Assembly (NCBI RefSeq): GCF_030269325.1
Contig: NZ_BSTD01000001.1
Span: 310,001-374,000, forward strand
Source of the DNA: Amycolatopsis sp. NBRC 101858
Lineage (GTDB): Bacteria > Actinomycetota > Actinomycetes > Mycobacteriales > Pseudonocardiaceae
DNA: 64,000 nt
Reading direction: 5' to 3'
Shown: positions 7,869 to 16,360 of the stretch, piece by piece
Numbering within the stretch: the stretch's first letter is position 1
Layout: every line of letters begins with the position of its first letter
The notes under the pieces: model-generated
Database searches by the model: none
What the model was told of the DNA's origin: nothing
The model's input: the letters and a program-made list of their open reading frames with translations, nothing else
Position numbers and translations under genes: made by a program

Positions 7869-9064
7869 CACCGGACGGGCAGTTCCCGCAGTCCGCCGAC
7901 GGCGAGCCCTTCGACGCGGCGCAGCTCGTCCGCCGGGACGGCGAGCTCGAGCGTGGGCAGCTTGCGCAGCAGGACCTCCAGGACGACCTGCAGCTCGGTG
8001 CGAGCCAGCGGCTGCCCGAGGCACGCGTGCGCGCCGGCGCCGAAGGACAGGTGCGGGTTCGGGCTGCGGCCCAAGTCCATCTCGGCGGCGTTCTCGAACG
8101 CGCCCTCGTCGCGGTTGGCGGCGGCCATGCTGCACATCGCGGTGGTCCCGCCGGGCAGCACGGTGCCGGCGACCTCGAAGTCGTCGGTGAAGTAGCGCAT
8201 CATCCCGACGCCCGCGTTGGCGTCCAGGCGCAGCGACTCCTCGACGGCGGTGCGCACCAGCGCCGGGTCGGCCAGCAGCCGTTCCCACCGGCTCCGGTCG
8301 GCGAGCAGCATCGCGACCATCTTGGCGATCATGTTGGCGGTGGTCTCGTGGCCGGCGATCAGCAGGCCGATGCCGGTGGCGATCAGCTTGGCGTCGGACC
8401 AGCCCTCGGGCAGCAGCGCGCTGAGGATGTCCTCGCCGGGTTCGGCGCGCTTGGCGGCGATGAGCCCGCCCATGTACGCCCCGAACTCCTGCTGCGCGGC
8501 GTCGAACTCGGCCTGCGTGTAGCGGGTCATGCTGAGCATGACGTCCGACCAGTGCGCGAACCGGTCGCGGTCGGCGTCGGGCACGCCGAGCATGTCGCAG
8601 ATGACCCAGACGGGCAGCGGGAAAGCCAGCCCGGCCTTGAGGTCCCCCGGCGCGCCCTTGGCGACGAGGTCGTCGATGAGCTGCTCGGCCATCGCGGCCA
8701 TGCCGGGCCGCAGGGCGGTCATCCGCTTGGCGGTGAACCACTTCCCGAGCGTGCGGCGCCAGGTGAGGTGGGCCTCGCCGTGCTGCGGGAGGACGGTGGC
8801 CATCTCGCTGTTGAAGACCCCGCCGGACTCGGTGTCGGCGACCCGCGCGGCATTGTCGGCGGGCGTGGGCCGGGTCCACCGCGGATCGGAGAGCACGCTC
8901 TTGACGTCGGCGTAGCGGGTGATGAGGGCGGCCTCGTCCCCGCTGGCCAGCCGCACGTGCGCGACCGGGCACTTCGCCCGGAATTCCGCCCATTCGGCCG
9001 GCGGCGCGAGCGCGGTCTCGGCGTCGAACGGGAAGCGCGGCAGCTCGGTGTGGCTTTGCGTCAT
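7865..9064 (-). CDS. Cytochrome P450 (class I, bacterial)
   Basis: 399 residues. The I-helix oxygen-activation motif AGHETT (237-242), the K-helix E276-S-L-R279 and the haem-ligand loop FGAGAHACLG with Cys348 are intact, so it should be a functional monooxygenase. The ATG at 9064 is chosen because GAGGAG lies just upstream; an in-frame ATG at 9121 would add 19 residues and overrun the operator. It leads an operon with TetR, ferredoxin and reductase. The substrate is unknown; similar bacterial P450s act on polyketides, terpenes or xenobiotics. Confidence 0.93.
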   Translation of the reverse strand: MTQSHTELPRFPFDAETALAPPAEWAEFRAKCPVAHVRLASGDEAALITRYADVKSVLSDPRWTRPTPADNAARVADTESGGVFNSEMATVLPQHGEAHLTWRRTLGKWFTAKRMTALRPGMAAMAEQLIDDLVAKGAPGDLKAGLAFPLPVWVICDMLGVPDADRDRFAHWSDVMLSMTRYTQAEFDAAQQEFGAYMGGLIAAKRAEPGEDILSALLPEGWSDAKLIATGIGLLIAGHETTANMIAKMVAMLLADRSRWERLLADPALVRTAVEESLRLDANAGVGMMRYFTDDFEVAGTVLPGGTTAMCSMAAANRDEGAFENAAEMDLGRSPNPHLSFGAGAHACLGQPLARTELQVVLEVLLRKLPTLELAVPADELRRVEGLAVGGLRELPVRW

Positions 9065-9124
9065 GACGGACTCCTCGTTGGTGAATGTCCCCTGCCACCG
9101 AGCATGGCCAAGGTCCGTCATTAC

Positions 9125-9138
9125 GTCAAGCGCTTGAC
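9125..9138. promoter_or_regulatory. Perfect 14-bp palindrome, likely TetR operator
   Basis: GTCAAGCGCTTGAC is a perfect palindrome lying 61 bases upstream of the P450 ATG, in the only intergenic space of that operon. Its size and symmetry suit a TetR dimer site, and the operon itself encodes a TetR protein. Confidence 0.6.
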
Positions 9139-9182
9139 TTAAATCTTGCCGACGAGAGGATGCTCGGCGACGCGGGCGACGC

Positions 9183-9614
9183 CTACTCGCGCTCGACCTT
9201 GCGCAGCCCGCCCTCGGGCGTCCACCACTCCACGACCAGCAGCGTGGCCTCCGGGTTCAGGTGGGTGTGCACCACCTCGGCGACGTCCACGCGGAAGCCG
9301 TCACCCGTGTCGACCGCCCGGCCGGAGATCTTCGCCTCCCCCGGCCACTTCGCCTCTTCACCGTCGACCGGGTCGACCGTCGCGCTGTGCAGCGCCAGCC
9401 GGGGATCGCGTTTCAGGTCCACGCCCTTGCGGGCGTTCGGCATCGAGCCGAACGTCAGCTCGCCGTCGGCGAACTTCGTCTCGATGCCGGAGATCCGCGG
9501 TGCCCCGTCGGCCCGCAGGGTCGCCATCGTCTTGTGCTTGTGCGCGTCGAACAACCCCTGCACGCGCCGAGCGAACTCCGGTTCCGCCGCTTCGAACTCA
9601 CGCCACGCCGTCAT
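9183..9614 (-). CDS. PPOX-class FMN/F420-binding split-barrel protein
   Basis: 143 residues resembling the pyridoxamine 5'-phosphate oxidase-like split barrel: a helical N-terminus, then KTMATLRADGAPRISGIETKFADGELTFGSMPNARKGVDLKRDPRLALHS, which is the flavin/F420-binding pattern of the family. In actinobacteria such proteins are F420- or FMN-dependent reductases, or haem/biliverdin binders. It starts four bases after the P450 stop, as third gene of a TetR-P450-PPOX operon, and may act on the same small molecule. Confidence 0.8.
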   Translation of the reverse strand: MTAWREFEAAEPEFARRVQGLFDAHKHKTMATLRADGAPRISGIETKFADGELTFGSMPNARKGVDLKRDPRLALHSATVDPVDGEEAKWPGEAKISGRAVDTGDGFRVDVAEVVHTHLNPEATLLVVEWWTPEGGLRKVERE

Positions 9615-9618
9615 GCGG

Positions 9619-10722
9619 TCATGATGGCAGCCACCGGGCGTGCACCGCCGCGGGTTTGCGGAACACCAGCCCCGACGGCGCGGCCGGCTCCGCCAAGGTG
9701 ATGCCCGGCAACCGGTCGAGCACGGTTTCCACGGCGATCCGCGTCTCCAGCCGGGCGAGGTCGGCGCCGAGGCAGAAGTGCGGGCCGTGCGCGAACGCCA
9801 GCTGCTTGCGCAGGTTCGGGCGGTGCACGTCGAAGACGTCCGGGTCCGGGAACACCGCGGGGTCGCGGTTGGCGGCCGTGAGCGACACAGTGACGAGGTC
9901 GCCCCGGGCGATCGACGCGCCCGCGAGCGAGACGTCGCGGGTCGCGTACCGGTCGACCACCGCCGCCGCGGGTTCGAGCCGCAGCGACTCCTCGATCGCC
10001 GCCGGGATGAGGGCACGGTCGAGGGGCGCCGGCTCGCGCAGCAGGTGCAGCAGGAGGTTGGTGATCATGCCTTCGGTGGTCTCGATGCCGCCGAACATCA
10101 GCACCGCCGCGTTCGACACCACCTCCGGCAGCGCCAGGGTCTCCGCCGCCTCGGTCAGCAGCGAGCGCCGGCCGACCGAGCCCTCGAGGTGCGCACGCAG
10201 TTCGCCGAACGCTTCGCCACCGCGGGAACCCGGCGGACGGCCCGCCGAAATGTCGTCCACTGTGGACACGATCGCGTCGTACCAGGCCAGCACCTGCGCC
10301 GCCTCGGTGCCGGCCAGGCCCAGCGCCTCGGCCACCACCGCGACCGATAGCGGGCCGGCCAGCGCCCGCCGCAGCTCGGCCTTCCCGGCCGCCGCGAACC
10401 CGTCGACCAGCCGGGCGCATTCGGCGCGGACGAACCCGGCGAACCGGTCCTCGATCTCCCGGGGCCGGAAGTGCCGGGAGAACGGCGTCCGGTGCCGGGT
10501 GTGCTCGGCCGCGTCCAGCGAAAGCATCGACGGGCCGACGACCCGGGCCGTCGAGAAGCGGGGGTCGTCCACGGTGAAGGTGGCCGCGTCGCGCATGACC
10601 TGCACGGCGAGGTCGTGCCGCGTGACCAGCCAGCCGTGCAACTCCGGCAGCCAGGCCACCGGCTCGGTCGCGCGGAGCCGGGCCAGCAGCGGGTACGGGT
10701 CGGCCGTGAGCTGCTCGATCAC
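9619..10722 (-). CDS. Cytochrome P450
   Basis: 367 residues, slightly short for a P450 because the N-terminal strand is trimmed, but all core motifs are present: GGIETT (211-216; Gly replaces the usual Ala before it), E245-S-L-R248, and FAHGPHFCLG with haem ligand Cys317. The GTG start overlaps the TetR stop (GTGA). No ferredoxin is in this operon, so it may borrow the chain at 5.8-7.2 kb or another. The substrate is unknown. Confidence 0.92.
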   Translation of the reverse strand: MIEQLTADPYPLLARLRATEPVAWLPELHGWLVTRHDLAVQVMRDAATFTVDDPRFSTARVVGPSMLSLDAAEHTRHRTPFSRHFRPREIEDRFAGFVRAECARLVDGFAAAGKAELRRALAGPLSVAVVAEALGLAGTEAAQVLAWYDAIVSTVDDISAGRPPGSRGGEAFGELRAHLEGSVGRRSLLTEAAETLALPEVVSNAAVLMFGGIETTEGMITNLLLHLLREPAPLDRALIPAAIEESLRLEPAAAVVDRYATRDVSLAGASIARGDLVTVSLTAANRDPAVFPDPDVFDVHRPNLRKQLAFAHGPHFCLGADLARLETRIAVETVLDRLPGITLAEPAAPSGLVFRKPAAVHARWLPS

Positions 10723-11258
10723 GCCTTCAGCCCGGCGATCAGGAGGCCGACCAGGCGGCGCGCGTCGTAGTCCGGGTTGTCCTCCGCACCGATGCAGAGG
10801 TTGCCGACGCCGCGCATCAGCTCCAGCGCCCGCACCCGCGCGGTCAGCCCGGCCGCTTCGAGCAGCTCGGCGCACACCGGGACCAGGCGGTCCAGGAAGT
10901 ACGCGTGCAGCGTGTCGAAGCCGTCGCCCTGCAGGACGCCGGCCAGCCCGTGCTTGGTCACCAGGAAGTCGACGAACAGGTCGATCCACTCCGCCAGCGC
11001 CGCGTGCGGGGAAGCGGCCGAGGACAGCAACGCCGGACCGGCCGAGGCGCACTCCTCCACCTGGTGCCGGTAAACGGCGACGATCAGGTCCGCCCGCGTC
11101 GGGAAGTGGCGGTAGATCGTGCCCATCCCGACGCCCGCCTTGGCCGCGATGTCGCGGACCGGCGCGTCGACCCCGGACGCGACGAACACCGCCGCGGCCG
11201 CGTCGAGCAGCGTTTTCTCGTTGCGCTGCGCGTCGGCCCGCTTGGGTTTGCCCACCAC
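10719..11258 (-). CDS. TetR family regulator
   Basis: 179 residues. The DNA-binding domain reads LLDAAAAVFVASG, then RDIAAKAGVGMGTIYRHFPTRADLIVAVY. It starts with tandem GTG codons after a GGGAGG. First gene of the TetR-P450-PPOX operon and divergent from the aldo/keto reductase operon; the long inverted repeat between them (11277-11321) is its probable operator, so it likely controls both directions. Confidence 0.92.
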   Translation of the reverse strand: MVGKPKRADAQRNEKTLLDAAAAVFVASGVDAPVRDIAAKAGVGMGTIYRHFPTRADLIVAVYRHQVEECASAGPALLSSAASPHAALAEWIDLFVDFLVTKHGLAGVLQGDGFDTLHAYFLDRLVPVCAELLEAAGLTARVRALELMRGVGNLCIGAEDNPDYDARRLVGLLIAGLKA

Positions 11259-11276
11259 ACGACCTCCCGGGTTGCT

Positions 11277-11321
11277 AAACGGAACACTGCTCCGTATCGT
11301 TAGCGGAGCAACGTTCCGTTT
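11277..11321. promoter_or_regulatory. Double TetR operator in divergent promoter
   Basis: Two 18-base arms (11277-11294 and 11304-11321) are inverted repeats with 16 of 18 positions matching, 9 bases apart. Each arm is itself a near-palindrome built on CGGA and TCCG half-sites, so the element looks like two adjacent TetR dimer sites. It fills the space between the tetR start and the aldo/keto reductase start. Confidence 0.7.
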
Positions 11322-11347
11322 GCCATCTTGTCACGGAGGCCATCGAA

Positions 11348-12367
11348 ATGCAGTACCGCACCCTGGGCCGCACCGGCGTCCAGGTCAGCACGCTCGCGCT
11401 CGGCGCGATGAACTTCGGCGCCATCGGGCGCACCACCCAGGACGAGGCCACCGCCCTCGTCGACGCCGCCCTCGAAGCCGGGATCAACCTCGTCGACACC
11501 GCCGACATGTACGGCCAGGGCGAGTCGGAGGAGATGGTGGGCCAGGCGATCAAGGGCCGCCGCGACGACCTCGTGCTGGCCACGAAGGCCACCATGCCGA
11601 TGGGCGACGAGCGCAACCACCGCGGCAGCTCGCGCCGCTGGCTCTTCAAAGCCCTGGACGACAGCCTGCGGCGGCTCGACGTCGACCACGTCGACCTCTA
11701 CCAGGTGCACCGCTGGGACCCCGCCACGAGCGACGAGGAAACGCTTTCCGCGCTCACCGACCTGCAGCGCGCGGGCAAGATCCGCTACTTCGGCTCGTCG
11801 ACGTTCCCGGCCTACCGCATCGTCCAGGCCCAGTGGGCCGCGCGGGAAAACCACCTGGGCCGGTACGCCACCGAGCAGCCCGGCTACTCGATCCTGCAGC
11901 GCGGCATCGAGGCCCACGTGCTCCCGGTGACGCAGGAGTACGGCCTCGGCGTCCTGGCGTGGAGCCCGCTCGCGTCGGGCTGGCTGTCGGGCGCCGTCCG
12001 CGCCGGGCAGGAGATCACGACCAGCCGGTCGAAGGTCCTGCCCCAGCGCTTCGACCTCACCGACCCGGTCAACCAGGCCCGCCTCGACGCCGTCGAGAAG
12101 CTGGCCAAGCTCGCCGACCAGGCGGGACTTTCGCTGATCCGGCTGGCGCTCGGCTTCGTGACCGCGCACCCGGGCGTGACCAGTGCGCTCATCGGCCCCC
12201 GGACGCTCGACCACCTGAAGTCGCAGCTGGAAGCGGCCGACACCGTGCTGCCCGCCGATGTGCTCGACGAGATCGACACGATCGTCGCCCCCGGCGTCGA
12301 CCTGGCCGCGCACGAGAAGTTCGACACCCCGCCCGCCCTGCTCGACCCGTCCCTCCGGAGGCGTTGA
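11348..12367 (+). CDS. Aldo/keto reductase
   Basis: 339 residues, a TIM-barrel NADPH-dependent oxidoreductase. The catalytic tetrad can be read as Asp and Tyr in LVDTADMYGQGESEE, Lys in VLATKATM and His in LYQVHRWD; the NADPH site is SALIGPRTLDHLKSQLEAAD. GGAGG lies upstream of the ATG. The stop overlaps the ATG of the LLM oxidoreductase (TGATG), so the two are coupled. Controlled, by position, by the divergent TetR regulator. Confidence 0.93.
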   Translation: MQYRTLGRTGVQVSTLALGAMNFGAIGRTTQDEATALVDAALEAGINLVDTADMYGQGESEEMVGQAIKGRRDDLVLATKATMPMGDERNHRGSSRRWLFKALDDSLRRLDVDHVDLYQVHRWDPATSDEETLSALTDLQRAGKIRYFGSSTFPAYRIVQAQWAARENHLGRYATEQPGYSILQRGIEAHVLPVTQEYGLGVLAWSPLASGWLSGAVRAGQEITTSRSKVLPQRFDLTDPVNQARLDAVEKLAKLADQAGLSLIRLALGFVTAHPGVTSALIGPRTLDHLKSQLEAADTVLPADVLDEIDTIVAPGVDLAAHEKFDTPPALLDPSLRRR

Positions 12368-13224
12368 TGACCCCCCGTTTCGGCATCCTGACCGCACCCA
12401 TGAACGTCGGCTACGACGAGGTCCTGCGCGTCTGGCGCGAGGCCGACGAGATCCCCGAGATCGAGCACGCCTGGCTGTTCGACCACCTCATGCCGATCGG
12501 CGGCGACCCGGACGGCCCGATCTTCGAAGGCTGGACGCTGCTTTCGGCGCTGGCCGCGCAGACGCGGCGGATGCGCCTCGGCCTGCTCGTCACCAGCAAC
12601 CGCTTCCGGCCGCCCGCGATGCTGGCGAAGATCGCGACCACCGTGGACATCGTGTCGGGCGGCCGGCTCGACTTCGGCATCGGCGCCGGCTCGCGCCCGA
12701 GCCATCCGCTGGCCCGCCGCGAGTACGACGGCCACGGCCTGCCGTACCACAGCCAGGACGACGCCGTCGCCGCGCTCGCCGAGGCCTGCACCGTGATCCG
12801 TCGCTTGTGGACGGAGGACGGGCCGTTCGACTTCGACGGCGAGTACGTCAAGCTGAAGGGCGCGTTCGGCAACCCGAAGCCGGTGCAGCGGCCGCACCCG
12901 CCGATCATGATCGGCGGCCGGGCGAGCGCGACGCTGCGCGTGGTCGCCGAGCACGCCGACCTGTGGAACATCCCGGGCGGCGGCGACATCGAGGACCTCG
13001 CGGGCCGCAGCAAGCTCCTCGACCGCTTCTGCGCCGAGGTCGGCCGCGACCCGGCGGAGATCACGCGGTCGATCTTCCTGCCGGTCGACTACGACAAGCC
13101 CGCGGCCACGCGCGAGAAGATCGAGGAAGCCGCCGGCGCCGGCTTCGGGCACATCGTCCTCGGCCTGGCGAACCCGTACCCGGACGGCGTGGTGCGGTGG
13201 GTTGCCGACGAGCTGATCCGCTAG
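12367..13224 (+). CDS. LLM-class (F420-dependent-type) oxidoreductase
   Basis: 285 residues of the luciferase-like monooxygenase TIM barrel: FGILTAPMN at strand 1, WLFDHLMP, GLLVTSNRFRPPAMLAKIATTVDIVSGGRLDFGIGAG (the cofactor-phosphate loop) and RPHPPIMIGGRASATLRVVAEHADLWN. Actinobacterial members of this form mostly use F420. It shares an operon with the preceding reductase and ends one base before the convergent permease gene. Confidence 0.92.
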   Translation: MTPRFGILTAPMNVGYDEVLRVWREADEIPEIEHAWLFDHLMPIGGDPDGPIFEGWTLLSALAAQTRRMRLGLLVTSNRFRPPAMLAKIATTVDIVSGGRLDFGIGAGSRPSHPLARREYDGHGLPYHSQDDAVAALAEACTVIRRLWTEDGPFDFDGEYVKLKGAFGNPKPVQRPHPPIMIGGRASATLRVVAEHADLWNIPGGGDIEDLAGRSKLLDRFCAEVGRDPAEITRSIFLPVDYDKPAATREKIEEAAGAGFGHIVLGLANPYPDGVVRWVADELIR

Positions 13225-14040
13225 CTACTTGTCGACACCTTCGTACGTGCCCTGGGTGAACCGGCGCGAGAACACGAAGTACACGATCGCCACCGGCAGT
13301 GTCATCAGCAGCGCCGCGGCGAGCTTCAGCGGGAACTGGTTGCCCTGGCCCAGCTCGCCGGACACCAGGGAAGCCACCCCGGAGGTCAGCGTGTTCAGCG
13401 CCGGGTCCTGCCGCGACACGATGTAGTGCGGCAGCTCGTTCCAGGATCCCTGGAACGACAGGATGGTCACGGTGATCAACGCCGGTTTCGACATCGGCAG
13501 CACCACCGACCAGAACGTGCGGAAGGGGCCGGCGCCGTCGATGCGGGCCGCCTCCTCCACGCTCACCGGCACCGTGTCGAAGAACTGCTTCATGATGAAG
13601 ACCCCGGTGCCGTCGACCAGCAGCGGGATGATCATCCCCGAATAGCTGTCGTACATGCCGAGCTGGTTGAGCACCAGGAACTTCGGGATCAGCAGCACCA
13701 CGCTCGGGACCGCGATGACCGCCAGGACGGCCCCGAACACCGCGCGCCGGCCGCGGAACCGCAGCCGGGACAGCGCGTACCCGGCGAGCGAATTGAACAC
13801 GACCCGGCCGACGGTGATCGTCACCGAGACGAACACCGAGTTCGCCGCCCAGCGCGGGAAGTCCTGCTCGGCGAGCGTCTTGAAGACACTCGCCGACCAC
13901 TCCCGGGGCCAGGGCAGGAGCGGGTGCGCGGTGGCGTCGGCGTCGGTCTTGAACGCCGTCGCGAGCTGGATGAGGAAGGGGTAGATGTACAGCGCCGCGA
14001 CCAGCAGCAGCACCGCGTACCCGAGCCAGCGTTTCTTCAT
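13225..14040 (-). CDS. Carbohydrate ABC transporter permease (MalG type)
   Basis: 271 residues with about six membrane helices and the EAA loop EEAARIDGAGPFRTFWSVVLPMSKPAL that docks the ATPase; the ending RRFTQGTYEGVDK is usual for MalG-type permeases (CUT1 family). The ATG overlaps the stop of the first permease. Third cistron after the binding protein. No ATPase is encoded beside it, so a shared MsiK-type ATPase is expected. Confidence 0.95.
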   Translation of the reverse strand: MKKRWLGYAVLLLVAALYIYPFLIQLATAFKTDADATAHPLLPWPREWSASVFKTLAEQDFPRWAANSVFVSVTITVGRVVFNSLAGYALSRLRFRGRRAVFGAVLAVIAVPSVVLLIPKFLVLNQLGMYDSYSGMIIPLLVDGTGVFIMKQFFDTVPVSVEEAARIDGAGPFRTFWSVVLPMSKPALITVTILSFQGSWNELPHYIVSRQDPALNTLTSGVASLVSGELGQGNQFPLKLAAALLMTLPVAIVYFVFSRRFTQGTYEGVDK

Positions 14041-15101
14041 CGGCGCTCCCGCAGGACCCAGCGCTGCACCAGTGTGAAGGCCACGATCACGAGGAACAGG
14101 AGGAACGCGATCGCCGCGCCCTGGCCCCACTGGTGACCGATGAACGACGACGAGTACGACAGGTACGCCGGCGTCAGCGTCGTGTTGGCCGGGTTGCCGC
14201 GGCTGAGCACGTACACCTGGTCGAAGACCTGCCAGGTGCCGATCAGGCCGAGCGTCAGCACGAGGAACAGCGTCGGGCGCAGCTGCGGCAGCGTGACGCG
14301 CCAGAAGCGCTGCCACGACGTCGCGCCGTCGATGAGGGCGGCCTCGTCGACCGACGGCGGCAGGTTCTGCAGCGCCGCGTAGAACATCAGCATGAACCCG
14401 CCGGTGGAGGTCCAGACGACGAGCACGATGATCGAGCACATCGCCACGCTCGGGCCGGCCAGCCAGTCCCACCAGGACAGTCCGAGGAAACCGTGGCCCG
14501 CCAGCGCGGACGGCGGGTTCGCGGGGTCGCCGAGCGCGAGGTGGAAGATGCCGCGCGGGTCGGCGAACCAGCTCGGACCGTCCACTCCGAACAGTTTCAG
14601 CGCGGCGTTCACCGTGCCGGTGCTGGAGAAGAGGAACAGGAACACCACGGAGATCGCGACCGAGCTGGTCACGGTCGGGAAGTAGAAGGCGGTCCGGAAG
14701 AACTGGCGGCCCTTCAGCTTCTTCCGGTGCAGCAGCAGGGCGAGGAACAACGCCAGCGCCGTCTGCAGCGGCACGACGAACAGCACGAAGTAACCGTTGT
14801 TGCGGACGCTGGTGGCGAAGTTCTGCCGCGTCAGCCCGGGTTCGGCGAGCAGGGCGGCGTAGTTGTCCCCGCCGACGAAGTGCACGCGGGAGGAGAACGG
14901 GCTGCCGTTGCCGGTCCAGTCGCTGACGCTCACCCAGAGCGCCATCAGGATCGGCAGCACCATGAACAGGCCGAGCACGATCAGCGTCGGGGCGAGGAAG
15001 AGCCAGCCTGCCTTGCCGTCGCGCCGGAGGGGGCGGCGGCCCCGGGTGCCGCGCAGGGGTGCGGTACCCGGGGCCACCGGCGTGGTGAGCAGCGTGCCCA
15101 T
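14037..15101 (-). CDS. Carbohydrate ABC transporter permease (MalF type)
   Basis: 354 residues. A basic cytoplasmic N-terminus (GRRPLRRDGKAGW) leads into the first helix FLAPTLIVLGLFMVLPILMAL. A large extracytoplasmic loop around residues 165-205 and the EAA motif DEAALIDGATSWQRFWRVTLPQLRPTL are as expected for the CUT1 MalF subunit. Lies four bases after the binding-protein gene and overlaps the second permease. Confidence 0.95.
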   Translation of the reverse strand: MGTLLTTPVAPGTAPLRGTRGRRPLRRDGKAGWLFLAPTLIVLGLFMVLPILMALWVSVSDWTGNGSPFSSRVHFVGGDNYAALLAEPGLTRQNFATSVRNNGYFVLFVVPLQTALALFLALLLHRKKLKGRQFFRTAFYFPTVTSSVAISVVFLFLFSSTGTVNAALKLFGVDGPSWFADPRGIFHLALGDPANPPSALAGHGFLGLSWWDWLAGPSVAMCSIIVLVVWTSTGGFMLMFYAALQNLPPSVDEAALIDGATSWQRFWRVTLPQLRPTLFLVLTLGLIGTWQVFDQVYVLSRGNPANTTLTPAYLSYSSSFIGHQWGQGAAIAFLLFLVIVAFTLVQRWVLRERR

Positions 15102-15105
15102 GGCG

Positions 15106-16335
15106 TCACTGCCCCAGCGCGGCCGCGGTGTTCTGCTGCAGCTGCTGCAGGATCCGCTTCGGGTCGGCGCCCGGCAACTGCTGCAGCTGGGCGTCGAAGT
15201 CGGTCAGCACGGGGTCCATCTTGGTCAGGGTCACCGGGCCGTGCGCGTGGTCGGCGCCGGCGACGAACGCCGACTGCGCCGGGAACTTCTGCTCGTACTG
15301 CGCCCGCACGGACTGCCGCGACGGGATCACGCCGAAGGCCTCGGCGAACGCGAGCTGCTGCTGCGGCTGCATGAACGAGTCGACGAGCTGCTTGGCCTGG
15401 TCCTGGAACTTGCTCTTGGCGGCGATGCCCCAGCACTGCGTGAACGACAGCGTCCCGGGCCCGGCCGGGCCGGCGGGCAGCGCGACGACGCGGTACTTCA
15501 CGTCCGGGTAGTCCTTCTTCATGCCGCCGACCATCCAGTTGCCGTCGATGCTCATCGACGCCTTGTGCTGGCCGAAGGCCTCGCCGGAGTCGCCGGCGCC
15601 GATCTGCTTCGGGTACTTGGCCACCCCGGAGGCAAGCAGGTCGCGGACGTAGGTCAGGGCCTGGAGGTTCTGCGGGCTGTCCGCGGTGGCTTTCTTCTGG
15701 TCGGCGTCGACCGCCCAGCCGCCGGCCTGGACCAGGAACGCACCCATGCGGTCGCGGGTGTCGTTGAAGACCAGCCCGGTGCGGCCGCCGGTGGTCAGCT
15801 TCTGCGCGACGGTCTTGAGCTGGTCCCAGGTCTTGGGGAAGTCGGCGTCGGTGAGCCCGGCCGCGGCCCAGTCGTCGGTGTTGATCGCCAGCGCGAGCGT
15901 CGAGAAGTCCTTGGGGGCGCAGTAGAGCTTGCCGTCCTGGGTGAACGTCGTGCGCAGGGTCGGGTAGATGTCGTCCTTGTAGGACAGTCCGTCGCCGTAC
16001 GGGAGCATTTCGGCGGCGTAGCCCTGGAACTTGGTGGCGTCCACGGCGAAGACGTCCGGCGGGCTGCCCGCGGCGAAGCCCTGGCTCAGCTGCTGCGCGA
16101 GGTCGTTGGCGGAGACGACCTCGGCTTTGGAGCCGTCTTTGCCCCAGGCCGCGGCGGCGTCCTGCATGGCTTTGAGCTCGGCGCCCCCGCTCGCGGCGAT
16201 CATCACCTTGAGGGTGGCGGGCCCGGCCTGCTGGGTGGCGGGCTGCGACGAGTCGCTGAAGCCACTGCCACAGGCGGAAAGCGGGAGCAGCAGGCCGGCT
16301 GCCGCGAAGGCGGCCACAGTTCGGCGGGGAAGCAT
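15106..16335 (-). CDS. Extracellular sugar-binding lipoprotein
   Basis: 409 residues. The signal peptide MLPRRTVAAFAAAGLLLPLSACG ends in a lipobox (LSAC), so the mature protein is lipid-anchored. The body matches family 1 solute-binding proteins of CUT1 importers, with GNWMVGGMKKDYPDVKYRVVALPAGPAGPGT and the AFAEAFGVIPSRQSV segment. It has an AAGGAGG before the ATG and lies 25 bases after the lacI gene, so lacI-binding protein-permease-permease form one operon. The neighbour on the other side of lacI is an alpha-glucosidase-type enzyme, suggesting an oligosaccharide substrate. Confidence 0.95.
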   Translation of the reverse strand: MLPRRTVAAFAAAGLLLPLSACGSGFSDSSQPATQQAGPATLKVMIAASGGAELKAMQDAAAAWGKDGSKAEVVSANDLAQQLSQGFAAGSPPDVFAVDATKFQGYAAEMLPYGDGLSYKDDIYPTLRTTFTQDGKLYCAPKDFSTLALAINTDDWAAAGLTDADFPKTWDQLKTVAQKLTTGGRTGLVFNDTRDRMGAFLVQAGGWAVDADQKKATADSPQNLQALTYVRDLLASGVAKYPKQIGAGDSGEAFGQHKASMSIDGNWMVGGMKKDYPDVKYRVVALPAGPAGPGTLSFTQCWGIAAKSKFQDQAKQLVDSFMQPQQQLAFAEAFGVIPSRQSVRAQYEQKFPAQSAFVAGADHAHGPVTLTKMDPVLTDFDAQLQQLPGADPKRILQQLQQNTAAALGQ

Positions 16336-16360
16336 CGATCCTCCTTGATCGCGCGGGGAC

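Noticed and set aside
5843-11258. Specialised-metabolite gene cluster around the two P450 operons
   Set aside because: No polyketide synthase, NRPS, terpene cyclase or other scaffold-forming gene is present; the P450s look like stand-alone inducible systems.
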